A stretch of 64,000 nt of DNA from Paramecium tetraurelia (GCF_000165425.1 NW_001798989.1:62001-126000), one strand, 5' to 3'. Counted from the stretch's first letter, positions 1 through 12,296 are shown. Notes: a model not told the origin generated them from the letters alone. Translations and numbers: made by a program.

Positions 1-853
1 TATTTTTTTATTATCCATTAAATTTGTTTAGTTATAGAAACTAGGTAATTGCTTTCACTTGAATTGCAACATAATAAAATATAAGGATGGTAAATAAGGT
101 TGCTCTATTTCTACTTAACTCATAGTTTGTTCTTCTGAATTATTTTTTGCGAAAGATTATATCAAAGTTTGACATTAATCCACATTCTCTTTTCCTAATA
201 AAAGCATAATACGCTTTTATTGTTTTCTTCTTAAATTATTTCCCCTTCGTACTAATATGAACCTTTAACTTATATTTGGTTAATGTAATTACAAGAACAG
301 CATCACAGCCTAAATTCTTACCATAACCAAGATAAGAACTTGCCTATAAGTTAATGTTAAGTCAAAATTAGTAATAATCAACTATTTTTGAACGCATTCA
401 TATAGAGGATTCTCCTACTCAAAGGCAAATAAATTCCATTATTATTCCCAAAATATATAATATCATAACCAAATCTGTGAGCTCATCAGATATTTTATGT
501 ATTTCTAACAAGTAATTATATGTAAGATAAAAAACCAACTCTCAAACTCAACAAATTTTAAATTCCATTTGCCATTCAATTGCTTTTATCTTTTAATTAG
601 AATTAATCCTCTATTAGAGTCCCATTCAAGTACTTTATTATTTTCATAGCAAAAATGGTAATATTATGAAATTATCAATGTTTTAGTTATATTAATTTAT
701 TTATACAAGGCTTATTTTGTCAATAAAATGTACTAATTTAGATCTTCCATATATTATGAACCAAGTGATAGCGGCAGTGTCAAGTCGGTTTAGGTGGGAA
801 ATGCCAAATAAGATTAAGTTAGATATCTCACAGATCAATTATAAGCAGTGATT
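1..853. other. left edge, no firm gene
   Basis: A TGA-free minus-strand frame runs from about 330 to the left edge and could be the 3' part of a gene lying further left. Candidate 23-24 nt introns exist, but no arrangement gives a start codon and one continuous frame. At this AT content and with one stop codon an open stretch of 100 codons is not significant. I recognise no product. Confidence 0.25.
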
Positions 854-1318
854 ATGTTTAACGAAAAGCTTGAAAAAGAAATCAATACCTTAAAACAATA
901 AAATTAACAATTAAAATAATCAGTTGTTGATAAAGATAGGTTAATTTCAGAGGCTCAAGAATCCTCATCAAAAACCATAAGTAAATTGCAGTAATATAAT
1001 TGTTTTACTTTTAGTGTTCTATTATCAGAAAACAAAAAATTGTAAGAAATCGTGATTTCTACAAATAAAAACTTAAAAACTTCCAACAGCAAAGTTCAAT
1101 AACTTTAACAAGAAAATAATGTTTTAAAATAAACAATGCAATAATAAGAAGAATACCATGTAGAGGAAATGAAAAAAAGAGCCAATGAGCTTGAATAACA
1201 TTATCAGTTGATGTAAAATATTGTTTCAGATCTAACATCATAAGTTTCATAATTATGTGAGGAAAAATAAAGACTGTAAAATGAATTAGACGAAAAAAAT
1301 AAATTACAACAAAAATGA
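854..1318 (+). CDS. small coiled-coil protein, function unknown
   Basis: Reads as 146 residues with TAA/TAG as Gln and one 24-nt intron (GTAATATA...TTTTAG, about 995-1018) whose removal keeps the frame (441 coding nt). The product starts MFNEKLEKEI and is almost entirely heptad-like, rich in Gln, Glu, Lys and Leu, with no other domain. It converges with the next gene, also coiled-coil, across about 320 bp. A cytoskeletal or basal-body role is only a guess. Confidence 0.7.
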
Positions 1319-1642
1319 ATGTTTATTATTTTGATAAAATTGATTAAAAATTAATAATAGTGTTTTTAATCTTCCGAAATAAAGAATGAAATTTTGTAAA
1401 AAACCCAAATTTGAATTTAAATATCCACGTAAACCAGAATTGTTACAAGATGTCTGAATTTAATCAAAGAAATAAATGAAAGTCAATAACTATTTTTTCC
1501 AATTCCTTTTTATTCTATCCATCTCTTAATAGAATAATAATTAATTTTAGTTATGATCTAAAATACAATTCAATATGCAAAATAATAATTGAAATAAATA
1601 AGAATACAAGCAAAGCTGCTTCAAAATTATCACAATTCCCAT
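1319..1642. other. intergenic, convergent 3' ends
   Basis: AT-rich spacer between two convergent coiled-coil genes. I see no ORF with coding character and no structured element. Confidence 0.5.
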
Positions 1643-3121
1643 TCATTACAAATAATAATCTAGTTTTCTATCAAGTTCCCTAATATTATTTAAATTAGTT
1701 AAATTCAATATCCTTTTAATTTTATCAACTATTCTTAAATACACCTCTTAATCCACTACTAAACAAGCTCCTTTATGGTTCAATTCGCCTTTATTACATC
1801 TAAAATATTTGCATAATGTAAAGACTAAATCCTTAATTTACAATTAAATCTTACTTCATTTAATTACGCTTATTTTTTATGCTCTAAATAAGATTGCAAA
1901 ATCTATTTGATAAATTTCCAAACTTCCTTTAAACTTGGATCTGATTAGCAAAAGTAATCTTGAGGGGCACATTAAATAACTAGATCTTTTAAACATCTAA
2001 TAAACTTTTCGTTCTCTTTAAATTATTATTTTAGTGATTTAACACCTTCGATAACTTCCTGATTTAAAAGACTAAAGCTTGAATTGATATTTTTGCTATC
2101 AATAGTTAGGTTAAGTTCATCTGCTAATTATTTAAAAGTTTTTTCAAATTGTGTTAAATCGCATTTCTCAATTACAGAAATCTAATTATTAATCGATAGA
2201 TTATTAAATTCAAGATTCTACTTGAGTTCATGAAGTTACTGTCTAAATTAATCTACTTTAGCCAATAAAGCTTTATTTTCTCTTTCAAGTTATTAACACG
2301 AACACTCTTTTTTAGAGATGAAGTTTTAAGGAATTGCTAAAAATGAATAGATTCACTTCTTACAATTAATAAGATGCTTTTCTTATCTTATGTCTGTTAT
2401 TTTTCTAATATCTTTTTGACTTTTTTTGAGAGACATTAATTCTTTATTTTTTGATTAGATCTCCTATCTACACTCCTATAATTATTATTCATAAATTTCA
2501 ATTTATCTAACTTGCTATTAAATAATCTTATTTTTCTCATTTCTCAATAAATCAATTTATTAAGTCATATTTTTCAAAGTGCTTGTTAACTATTTTTAGA
2601 GTTCATCAATTAAACTATCTTTGGCTTCTATTTTTTATTAAAATTCACTGTAAACTTTACAAGGAGACGTTTACGATTGCATCGAGAGTTCAGTTACTTT
2701 TGAAAGATCTACACATTCTTACAATTCATTAATAACACTACTAAATATATATGATGATTAGAAATTACTTTTAAGATTTCCTAGTAACAACAGTGTCGCA
2801 ACTTTCAAATCTGAATTTAGGCGATAAAAATCCAGGATCATTTTCTTTTTATGAAATACTATGTTATCGTTTAGTTTTTAAAGGCTATAATTATGACTAA
2901 TCTGCATTGATTCCGAATGTATTTAAGGCTTTTGTAAAATAATCATGTTCATAAGATTTAGATCGTATGTGTCCAGGTATAGATTCAATTTTATTGCTTT
3001 GAGATTCATAGTTTTACAGAACATTAATTTCTGGTTATTTGGTGTTATATTGAAATTGCTTCTTTTTCTAAGGAGCTTGTGTAACTCTATTGTTGCAATC
3101 TGTTTAGTATTGGACTTTCAT
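1643..3121 (-). CDS. coiled-coil protein, about 466 aa
   Basis: Removing three introns (28, 27 and 23 nt) leaves 1401 nt, exactly 467 codons including TGA. The N-terminal 120 or so residues are polar and probably disordered, with many Gln and Ser/Thr. The middle and C-terminal parts alternate Glu/Lys/Gln/Leu heptads and end in a less charged globular-looking tail. I recognise no family. The gene starts 72 bp downstream of the ARPC4 stop on the same strand. A structural role is plausible from composition only. Confidence 0.75.
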
Positions 3122-3193
3122 AATTTGTATTTATTTCAAATTTATTTTACAAAAATTTCATCAACTGATATTATATTATTTTTTATTTAATAT

Positions 3194-3801
3194 TCATTGA
3201 TTTGCCAAACCTCCTACAAAGCAAGCAGCTGTAATTCTTGCTTGGGTATTTATATTCAATTTGATATCACTAAGATCCTTATCAATATTCTCCACATAAT
3301 CTATAATAAAATTAATAATCCCTTGAACATTGTATTTCTCTAAATGAGAATCTAAAATCAAGAAACTTATATCATATCCCTAAATTATTAAGATGAAAAC
3401 ATACTGGGATTGGCTTCCTTCTCAAAATTTCAAAATAATCAGCTCTCACGGCTAGATACTTGGCGAATTTCTCGCCTATTAATCTATCAACATCGTCTAA
3501 AGCTTTAATTGAAAAGCTAATCTATAGATTCTATAATATAGAATTACTCTTGTTGAATTAATCGAAGGTTCAATAACGCATTTTTCTTTTTCACCTCTAC
3601 ACAAATATATAGGGGACAAAACTAGTTGTCTAGTTTTTGATGAATAACTAAATATGATAGAAATGAATATTCTTACCCATTCAATTCAATTTCTGGTTTG
3701 CTTTATTTTTCAATGATTTCTGATGGAAATGATCTCAAACATAATGTAGCCTCTAATGTTTTTCTGATGGCATCTGAATAAACTTGATTTGCTGCTGCCA
3801 T
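3194..3801 (-). CDS. ARPC4: Arp2/3 complex subunit 4 (ARPC4, p20)
   Basis: Three introns (29, 26, 25 nt) leave 528 nt, a 175-residue protein; human ARPC4 has 168. Family landmarks are in order: a start like MAAANQVYSDAIRKTLEA, then CLRSFPSEIIE, SINSTRV, FEILRRKP, GYDISFLI, and a C-terminal helix with YVENIDKDLSDIKLNIN. The protein is a core subunit of the Arp2/3 complex, which nucleates branched actin filaments; the p20/p34 pair forms its structural spine. It fits the other cytoskeletal genes in the window, such as the myosin at 27.5-32.1 kb. The start ATG is the only one that gives the family N-terminus. Confidence 0.95.
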
Positions 3802-4171
3802 TAGTATAATGTTTTATTAAATTTATATATATTTGAGAAATCAGATATAAAGAGAAATATTAATAATATGTATTACAACTATGTAATTGTTTAGTGCTCA
3901 TAAACACTCTTTTTTCAATAAATGGGAAATTGCAGTTTAGAAGTTGGAATAAATGTTATTAAAATATATTCATATAAATCAAATAGAAAAGTATAATTAA
4001 CTTATAAAATTTTAATTCTTTAAATATGCATAGTTCTCTTTCATCAAACAAATTATAATGTGATAAACATCCACATTTCAAGAATTAAAATTATAAACTA
4101 ATTTTAACATGGTTTTGAAAGGATTAGAAGGAATTTTGTGATAATATCAAATATTGTGTGATTGAATACCA

Positions 4172-5079
4172 ATGTTGGATGATTTTACAACTGATAATTC
4201 TTCAATTCATAGATTCACATAAGATTTAGTAATTTAATAAAAAAAAAATTGCAAGATATTAATTATTAGAAGATTTAATAGATTAAGAGTTATAAATACT
4301 ACTTCTTCATTCTTTTCTAGTTAGTTTTTAGAAAAAGGAATGAATAAATTACTTTGCTGAATAATTCTTAAAATAATATTGCTTTTTCAGATTAAATGAC
4401 AAAATATTAAACTGATGACAAAATTTTAGAATAACTCAGAACAATATAGAATTCGAGAAATAGAATAAATTTAAACTCAATTTTATTCTACAAACCATCC
4501 TTATGTATTAAAGTATTTGATTTCAGCTATAAAATAGCAAAGAATAAAGCCTTACTATATTTTTATTATTAGAAAAAATAAAATGATCACAATCCCTATC
4601 TTATTAATAATAAGAAGATAACACTAAAACAAAACTTTTGGAAATAGAATAAAAACATAATAATGGAATATTCTGCAATATGAATAATGTAATAACTATT
4701 TTCGAAAATCTAAAGATGCAAGGAATTAATATTAACTATAATATATAATGTTTAAATACCAAGTTTAGTTTGTATCTTCTCCGATGAAGAGAACTTTAAA
4801 TTCCCTTTGATAATTAGGAGTTCCTATATGCTTAAAACGATCTTGTAATATAAACTAAGTGAAAAAAATAGTTTCCAAGTGAATGCAATTCTTCTCGATG
4901 TTGGGAGATCTAATATTATCAATAAAGGAAATTGTACCAACAAAAAGATGTATGTGAAACATCGTTAATACATAATGCACCGATTGTTTTAATATTTTTT
5001 CATTTATTCGTCAATTATTTCAATATAAGTGGTTATGACTCAATTTTATAAATTTTCTTTTGCACTAATTTTTAATTGA
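4172..5079 (+). pseudogene. decayed gene, possible paralog of the gene at 10172
   Basis: Three long open pieces in different frames cannot be joined by convincing short introns. The start (MLDDFTTDNSS) matches the start of the gene at 10172 (MLDDITSSK). A middle piece with ITIFENLKMQGI resembles the part of that gene with YFDFKELQVGQ. This suggests an old duplicate that has lost its frame, although sequencing errors could contribute. No product is likely from the sequence as given. The similarity is by eye and weak. Confidence 0.35.
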
Positions 5080-5711
5080 TAAGCAAAACAACAGTAATAT
5101 ATTTTTTTATTTTAATAAAACCTACATATTTATAAATCTTAATCAATATTATGAAAATATATCATTTCTTGTTCTCTTCATCTCACAATATCTGTAATAT
5201 TTTTTGTTTGTTATTTTCTGAAATTAGCTTTCGTATAACCTTTATTGAATTAAAAAATAAAAATTTACTTCATAAATTCTAATCTATGTATCAAATTCTA
5301 ACAAGTATGCTTAATGCTTTACTACAGACCAATTGAAAATAAAATTACCTGTAGATAATAATTGTTGGAGAATCCATGCAATTCCAATAGCTTAGCAAAG
5401 TGCTATATTATATGGAAAATAATAAACAACTTACGAAATATGATTTATAGATTAAGAAATGGCACTAGAAACATTGATTTCTTGTCAATAGACAGCTAAA
5501 GAAAGATACAATAATGTTGCTAATAGATGCTGAACTATTGCAGCTCTCAACAATCTCTCAATAAATACTCATTTAACTTCTTCAAATTGATCCAAAATGA
5601 TGCTTTAAGAGGATACTAATTTTAAATACTAAATTGCTCAGTATTAATCCCTCATTTCCTTATTTAAAAACTTAAAATCTCTTAAGCAAAATTTACATTA
5701 TTTAAAAAAAT

Positions 5712-5948
5712 ATGGGCATTTGTAATACCAAAAAGCAATGTTAAAACACTATGAACACTAATCCAACTTCATAATATTCAACCAACCCTTCAATTCTAGA
5801 AAAAATAACTAATCCAAAAAAAAAAAAATAAAAACCTAATATGAATATTGTTGTTTCATCTGAACCTTAACAATACGATCCATTAAGTAACTAATTGTCC
5901 TTATTCAAGATCCTCATAGATAATTTAATGTAATTATAAATGGTGTGA
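5712..5948 (+). CDS. short ORF with an acylation-type N-terminus
   Basis: A 78-codon ORF without introns begins MGICNTKKQC, the pattern expected for N-myristoylation at Gly2 plus palmitoylation of nearby Cys. The rest is Asn/Pro/Ser/Lys-rich and unstructured. The upstream 400 bp is open in all three plus-strand frames, so this may instead be the middle of a longer gene that I cannot resolve. It recalls the better supported small protein at 8661, which begins MGVCVS. Confidence 0.3.
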
Positions 5949-6282
5949 GATTTGAGATAATCAACTCAATTGAAAACTGTATTATTTCTAATGAGGAATT
6001 AGAGGAGTGAATAATTATCGAAAGATGTATCATGTACATGATTATATGTCTAATTATTTATAATTAAAATCAAATGACATCTTATATTTATTATATTAAA
6101 GATAAGAAATCTTTTCACAAGATATATTATGATTACAAGTAGTTAAATAGACTGAAAACAAGGTCTTAATGCACATGGTTTCTTGAGAATTGAAGAAGAG
6201 ACGAATTTCTAAATTGTCAAGTTTAAATTGTTTAATTATTTTCTATTTGTTTCATTTCATAAAGTTACTTGAATAAAATAAT

Positions 6283-7455
6283 TCAGAGATCAGCAATACT
6301 TCTTCTTATCATCTTTTATCTTCCCATTAGACTTTCATCAGCTTATTACTATTATAGCAAAATAATCTAAAATATTTCTTAAATGAATACTTATGTTTAG
6401 AATGATTTTTTTAAGTTATCTAATTGGTATGAGTAAGCCTATTCTAACCTCTTCTTTTAGTTCTCCATCATTTGACTAAATTACATATTATTGGTTTGGG
6501 AATGCACTTCTAACTTATCTAATAACACCTCTTATTCTCTTATCGTATTATTTTAAGATTAAATTATTAAATTTTACTTGTATGTTTCCTCCTTGAGTTC
6601 ATTGCACTTCATTGTGAGCTAGACTTAAATATGATGGGTTACTTATTCTAAAGATGTACGAAGTTGTGCTATTTAGCTTTTTTAAATTTCTAATTCATTC
6701 TCATATTCCTAAACAATAATATCATAGTTATTTTTTAATGACTTTTTTTACAGTTAGTTTTCGTTAAGATTCTATTCCTATGAATTTTAAAGGTTGAACA
6801 GTTCTGCCTTCAATTTTTAAATATCCTTCTCATTTTAATCAAGTATTGATGTTTTATCTAATATTTCTATTTTTAACAATTAAATTTATGAAAGTTGATT
6901 ATTTATTTATTCGTTAAGCTTTTTTTCTTTTTGAACTAATTCATCGATTTTAATAAGGACCTCCTACTTCTCTTTTCCATGTTGCTTTAATAGTTTTGAG
7001 TAATAGCTCTAAATCTCTTCTATGCGTAATTAATGTTATTCGTTTAGCAAATCCTCCCTTTGAGGCTGCTCTGACTTTAGCTAATTAATTTCCTCTTGGT
7101 ATTTATTGATCAATGAGAGGATGTCTTGTGATTCCTTCTTGAGATTTTAGATCTTTAAGGTGCTAATTTATTCTTCCTGATTTAACTGAGCTCTATATTT
7201 TGAGTTGGTTTGAATTAGCGTTTCTATTTCAGCATTTTTTATTCCTATTATTTCTTTTAACTTGTTAATTTCCTACTCATTTATTTTTTGCACTCCCAGA
7301 AATCCTTGTTTTTGAGTCTCCAATAGGCTTTCATATTATTCTTTAGTTTTTGTTCTTACCAATTCTAATTGCATTTAATGGTCCTTTAACAAAATCGATT
7401 ATTTGTTTCTAATATTTTCTAATTCAGATCTTAAGTGAACACAATCGCAACTCAT
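6283..7455 (-). CDS. long coiled-coil protein, about 390 aa
   Basis: One frame is open for 391 codons. A GTATTC...TTTTAG stretch of 24 nt near the 3' end is probably an in-phase intron, giving about 382 residues. It begins MSCDCVHLRSELENIR and continues as near-unbroken coiled coil, with very high Glu, Gln, Lys, Leu and Ile content and a short basic end. No other domain is visible. It could be a basal-body, axonemal or cytoskeletal filament protein, but composition alone cannot tell. Confidence 0.75.
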
Positions 7456-8660
7456 CTTTATGATAAATAATAAATGATAATTAAGTATAAATTTTAATAA
7501 TTATTTGTTATTTTTTGCAATTCAAATAATGATTAAAATAAAATTTATGAAGCAAGATATATTCTAGTAATATTGAGATCCAAATATTTTATATTTTTTG
7601 ATTTTATGTTGGAAAAAATATGATGCTTTTGTTAAAATGTTTTTAATTTTATAAAATGGTAGGAAGTTAAGAAAATGAAAATAAAACAATTTAAGAACAA
7701 TTCCTAAATAAAATTATTAATTACTTTATTCCTTTAACACATTAAGCTAATCCATATAGTTCATATTGAATTGCCATCACTTCAAATTAAAAATATAATC
7801 CCCCTTTCAACTCAAGAGAAATTGTAAATTTTTTTGGAATAAATTTATATTATAATTAAAAATAGCCAAAGAAATTATTACATTCCTCAGAAATGTTCTC
7901 GTCTATGCAGTTCTGATTTTCTTTGAATTTTTTTAAACAAAGGTAGCAGTTCTAACATATATTAGATTTACATATTTTATATGAAATTTTAAATTATGAC
8001 GTCTTAAAACTAAAAATATAAGGTTGATTGGAATATTCAAAATAGTATTATTCTATTATATGATTACTATTTATAATATATACAAACTTATTATATCATC
8101 AAATAATGTTTACAATATTTATAATTAGGGAAACTTGGGTCATCAAACCCAAAATTTATATAATTTCATGATTATATTGACTATTTAGTTAGTGATTATA
8201 TCCATAGATCATATATAATTTATTGTAAGTCTTGCATATTCAGAAAAACTTATCAACTATTATTTAAATTGATCATTGTTTGAAACTTATAATTTTGATA
8301 AAAAATTTACTAAGTTCTCAGGGCTTCACTATATTATGTTATAAATTTATTTTTAAATTAAGTAAATTAAAAAATAACGACTTCGAAAATGTGCAAGCAA
8401 ACTCGAATATTTCTGCAGAAATATGGAGGATTTTAATTTTTTAAATAGAAATTGGTTAATAATTATTATTAGGCGATGATAAATGTATGACACTTACATT
8501 TTAACTTATTTTGCAAGTTCTGATTGAATATTAAATTTTCTGAGTTATTTTCAAAAATTAGCTGACATTATCCGAAAAATTGTATAAACATAATATAAAT
8601 TCTCTATATTAGTATCTGTAAAATATTACTACATAATAATAATTAATATTTATTTAAACA
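7456..8660. other. long intergenic region
   Basis: About 1.2 kb between divergent neighbours, extremely AT-rich. One short plus-strand ORF at 7656-7769 (37 codons) is not distinguishable from chance. I see no repeats or hairpins that stand out. Confidence 0.4.
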
Positions 8661-8956
8661 ATGGGAGTTTGTGTTTCGAAGGAAAAGAAAAACAAAAGCT
8701 TCAAATGCGCTACAAAGTCTTAATTAAACCTTTAAAATTTTATGATAACTTAAGATAAATAAACGACTACTTTATATCACTCAACTAAAATCCAAGCTGA
8801 AGTTTAACCGAGAGAATATGATTATACAAGTGATAAATATGTATATCTTTAGATCCACATCGATAATACAATGTATTATTAAATGGAGTGGTTTTTGCAG
8901 TTGTGAATTCTGTTGAGAGATCTTTCAACGAAGAGCCAATCAATAATGAAGGTTGA
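8661..8956 (+). CDS. small, probably lipid-anchored protein
   Basis: One 23-nt intron (GTGATAAA...TCTTTAG) leaves 273 nt, 90 residues. It begins MGVCVSKEKKNKS: Gly2 with Cys4 and Ser6 fits N-myristoylation plus palmitoylation, and the following Lys run could bind membrane lipid. The C-terminal third (around NVLLNGVVFAVVNSVERS) is more hydrophobic. The family is unknown to me. The intron is supported because it alone joins the two coding frames. Confidence 0.6.
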
Positions 8957-9240
8957 TAAATGTATTTTTTATGTTCTAAGAATAATCTATCATCGTAGCA
9001 TAGACTTTCATTTTCTTACTACCTAGAATTCAAATTTTTTATATGTTTCTACTTATTATATCTTTTAAATATCAAAATTATTAAAAATATTATTATCAAT
9101 CAATAGAATTAGAGAGTAAATTAAGAAAGTAAAATATCTGTCAGAGGAAAATATTCTTAAGTTAGAGGATTTTCACATTGTCTTTATTTTGAAATATGGA
9201 TAATATCATTTTTAATATTTTTCACAAAAACATTTGATAA

Positions 9241-9477
9241 ATGCCAAAAATAGCAATAAAAAATCTAGTAAATTCTGATAGAAAATAAGCTAACTTCTGG
9301 TTTCGTTTCAAGTATGTCTTGTTGCTCTATAAGTCTATGATAGATCCCCTTAATTTGAGACCTGTTCCTATTCTTGAGAAATTTATTAAAAGAACTCCTT
9401 AAAATTTCTACGTTAGTTCTTATGGAAAAAGGAACATATCTCCTCTTTACTTATAAGGATATAATGATATTTCTTGA
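9241..9477 (+). CDS. small hypothetical protein
   Basis: A 78-codon ORF whose ATG directly follows in-frame TGA-TAA. The central part, around IDPLNLRPVPILEKF and YVSSYGKRNIS, uses codons like nearby genes and looks protein-like, but no family is recognised. It converges with the membrane protein gene ending at 9547. It may be only an exon of a larger gene. Confidence 0.35.
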
Positions 9478-9546
9478 ATTCTAATAAATGAGAAAGAGCT
9501 CAAAAATAAGTGAAATTAACAGTATGGTATTTCTATTTTTAATAAA

Positions 9547-10049
9547 TCATTTACTTTATAATTTTCTGTTTGTCAACAAGAGTGATAGCTTTCCGAGGAA
9601 AACACTGGCTAGGATGACATACAAAAATTGGAATTGATCATCTTTTTCATACTTTCCCTTTAATAATAACGAGGGGGAAAAATTATTAAGAATACCCCTA
9701 ATTAGAAATTAAAAGCATTGATTATGTAGGATTATTAGAAATGCTCTGATCTCAGGAGATTTAAATCGTCATCCTATATGTTATACTTTTCGTAGAATAA
9801 TATTCTTTCATAATTCTTTTCAATCTTTGGACATTCTATATCATGACAACTAGGTGGCTTTATTGCTAAGAAAATAAGTATCTGAATTCCGGCTATAATC
9901 GTAAATATTAAAATTCTTAGTATCTTTGAACGTCCTAAAATAAAAATATTAATTCCATAAGGAAGAAGTGCCAGAACATTTTAATAATTCTTATCCATTA
10001 AATATAATTGATAATTTTTTAATCTATAAATTAATACATCTTTCATCAT
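9547..10049 (-). CDS. small membrane protein, two predicted TM helices
   Basis: Removal of a 38-nt GT..AG segment leaves 465 nt, 154 residues. One hydrophobic segment lies at about residues 40-62 (LRILIFTIIAGIQILIFLA) and another near the C-terminus (FLYVILASVFLGKLSLLL), with a charged loop containing two Cys between them. The intron is long for this genome, so the exact join is less certain than the reading frames. The start is 122 bp from the divergent gene at 10172. Function is unknown. Confidence 0.6.
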
Positions 10050-10171
10050 TGCAATTCAATTGGTTGCAACAATCATGAAGCAGAAACTCTGGAATTATAC
10101 TAATTTCTAGCAAAGATTAATATATATATATACATAAATATAGTATTTATTTAATTTCTCAAAAAATTAAT

Positions 10172-11245
10172 ATGTTGGATGACATTACTAGTTCAAAAAG
10201 TTGTTTGGAACAAGATCTTGGACCTGATAATTAATCACATTTCTTAGAAAAGTACTTTTATGACTTAATTACTGATAATTGTGATCAAATATTAACAAAC
10301 ACCTTATATAGATCCTTAATTGAACAAATTTCAGATAAGAAATAATTGGAAACTATCCTTACTAGATATATCTAGGATTAAATTGAGTTGCAACAACGTT
10401 AAAAGATTCATTCCAAATATTTTTTTGCCAAATCAGCAGTTCCTTTCAAAAAGTTATTGTAATAGTTTAGACAATTGTTGATTCCAGAGGAAAATGTAAG
10501 CCATACAAGTAGTACATTAAGTTAATCCTTTGAAAAAAACAATAAAAGCAGATTTTTCAAGAATTCTGACTTTATAGAATTGTATGAAAATTAACCCTTC
10601 GAAGAAATGGCTGAACTAAACAAAGGAGAGCTTATATACATTGATGTTAGGTTTCGTATTACAAATTCATAATTAAAAGATGAACTTTACAAAATACGAT
10701 CTCATATCTTGAAATAATTACTTTATTAAACTAATACTGATGAAAAGTATATATTTAAAATATTCATAGTTTCTTTTAAACTTTTAATGATTATTATCGA
10801 TTAAAAACAATTACAGTTCTACTTTTTGTTAATGGAGACATTAATTTTGATTATGAAAAGTATTTTGACTTCAAGGAATTGCAAGTTGGATAGAAGAGAT
10901 TCTTGATCAAACTTAAAGTAAATTCTTTATAAATTATAAAGGTTTGTTATGTCTCAGCAAATAGACTCTACTCTAATTTTTGTATCTCAAACAACATTAT
11001 TAGCCATACTATTACATAATAGAATATGGCATTTTATGAATTGAAGAGGTACGGTCAGTGTAAAGTGATTATAAATAAAACAATTGGAGAATTAAGAAGA
11101 ATGAAATAGAAAAGCAAATTACAGCATTTTTAAAGATTATAAATTATACATCTTAGCATTAGGTAGTATGGCAACTATAGGGTTATTGTGGAATAGTTTT
11201 TCAAAAAAAGGGAATTATGATAGGGAATTAATTAGAAAACAATGA
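10172..11245 (+). CDS. unknown protein with a C-terminal TM segment
   Basis: Begins MLDDITSSKS. Introns of 23 and 24 nt fit the first two thirds. A 32-nt GT..AG segment and one missing T in the run at 11127-11131 would be needed to reach the last part, which ends in a hydrophobic helix (LALGSMATIGLLW) and a short charged tail. Central strands around TITVLLFVNGD and FKELQVGQKRFLIKLKV look beta-rich, vaguely like a C2 or Ig-like fold, but this is inference. A decayed relative may lie at 4172-5079. Confidence 0.5.
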
Positions 11246-11294
11246 GTATACTGTTAATATTTTATAAATTTTATTTATTTAACTGGCTAATAGA

Positions 11295-12296
11295 ATGAAC
11301 TAACCAAATCATGTTATTTCAGAGAATCTCGTGATTTCATAACCACTTTATGACAATGACTAAGCAGCATAATCTATATACGATAAATACCTAAGAGACT
11401 GTTCTTTAATACCAATCAGATTGATTGAGGAATCGAAGGAAACTTAAGAAAGACCCTTTGCAGGAACAAGGCAAAGTAGTTAACAATAATAAAATCAAAG
11501 GAATGGACACAATGTTTAGGAGTTTAGTTCTTTGGAGAGGGAATAAAGAAACAGAAACTAATAATAAACGTATCAAGCAAATTATTAGTAAGATCAATAA
11601 TATTAATAATATCAAAATAATCAAATTAGATATCCTCATTAGAATATGTATTATCATCAAAGATAACAGAATTAGTTGTAAAATTATTATTATGACTAAT
11701 AATTCCATTATCATTAAAATAGAAGAAACTACTAAAATCATAGAATGGAATAAGAATATTATGGCCATCATCAAATGAGGAGGTAAGAGTAAGGCAAAAA
11801 TTCGCCGTCATTGCCGGTCATTCTGNNNNNNNNNNNNNNNNNNNNNNNNNNNNNNNNNNNNNNNNNNNNNNNNNNNNNNNNNNNNNNNNNNNNNNNNNNN
11901 NNNNNNNNNNNNNNNNNNNNNNNNNNNNNNNNNNNNNNNNNNNNNNNNNNNNNNNNNGGGAAAAGAGGAAAGGCCCAAAAGAAAGAATCCCTCCCTTTAC
12001 CCCAAAATTATGGGGTTGGAATTAAAAATAAAATTTCAGCTTTTGAGGGAGGTTGGTAAAAAGAAAAAACCAAAGCATAAATTTTGGGATGAAAAAAAAC
12101 AAGAAATCAGGCCTTTTGTATTTCACATTTTAAGAAAAATGAAAAAAATAGATTTTCTACCTTTTTTTGCATAGGTATTATTGTTTTCTATATTTTTGAT
12201 TTCATTCAGGGGTGTGTTGATTCTTGGTTGGCCACTAAAGGATCATGTCCCTTGTGCAAAAAGTATGTCCGGTCCTTAGTTTAATAATTTTCATGA
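11295..12296 (+). CDS. Q/N-rich RING-H2 protein, split by an assembly gap
   Basis: The first 177 codons before the gap are open. After a normal-looking start (MNQPNHVISEN) they become a low-complexity tract dominated by Gln, Asn, Tyr, His and Arg. After the N run, the last part reads GCVDSWLATKGSCPLCKK, the C-terminal half of a RING-H2 finger, and stops at 12294. RING-H2 proteins of this type are ubiquitin E3 ligases. The first zinc ligands fall in the poor sequence beside the gap and cannot be read, so linking the two parts as one gene is inference. Confidence 0.5.
11826..11957. other. assembly gap (132 N)
   Basis: A run of N. The roughly 200 bases to its right have doubled homopolymers and unusual GC-rich words (GGGAAAAGAGG, CCCTCCC) unlike the rest of the window, so they are probably low-quality read ends. 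Confidence 0.95.

Noticed and set aside
2945-3190. 81-codon hydrophobic plus-strand ORF
   Set aside because: It is antisense to the first exon of the coiled-coil gene and hydrophobic only because it complements Lys/Glu codons.
11406-11778. Leu/Ile-rich minus-strand and Ile/Asn-rich plus-strand ORFs
   Set aside because: Both are alternate frames of the Q/N-rich coding tract read with TAA/TAG as Gln.
12000-12021. CCCCAAAA/GGGGTT-like words resembling ciliate telomere repeats
   Set aside because: Only single partial copies occur, inside poor-quality sequence next to the gap.
11811-12059. ORF spanning the N run
   Set aside because: It exists only because N codons are not stops; the RING frame after the gap is different.
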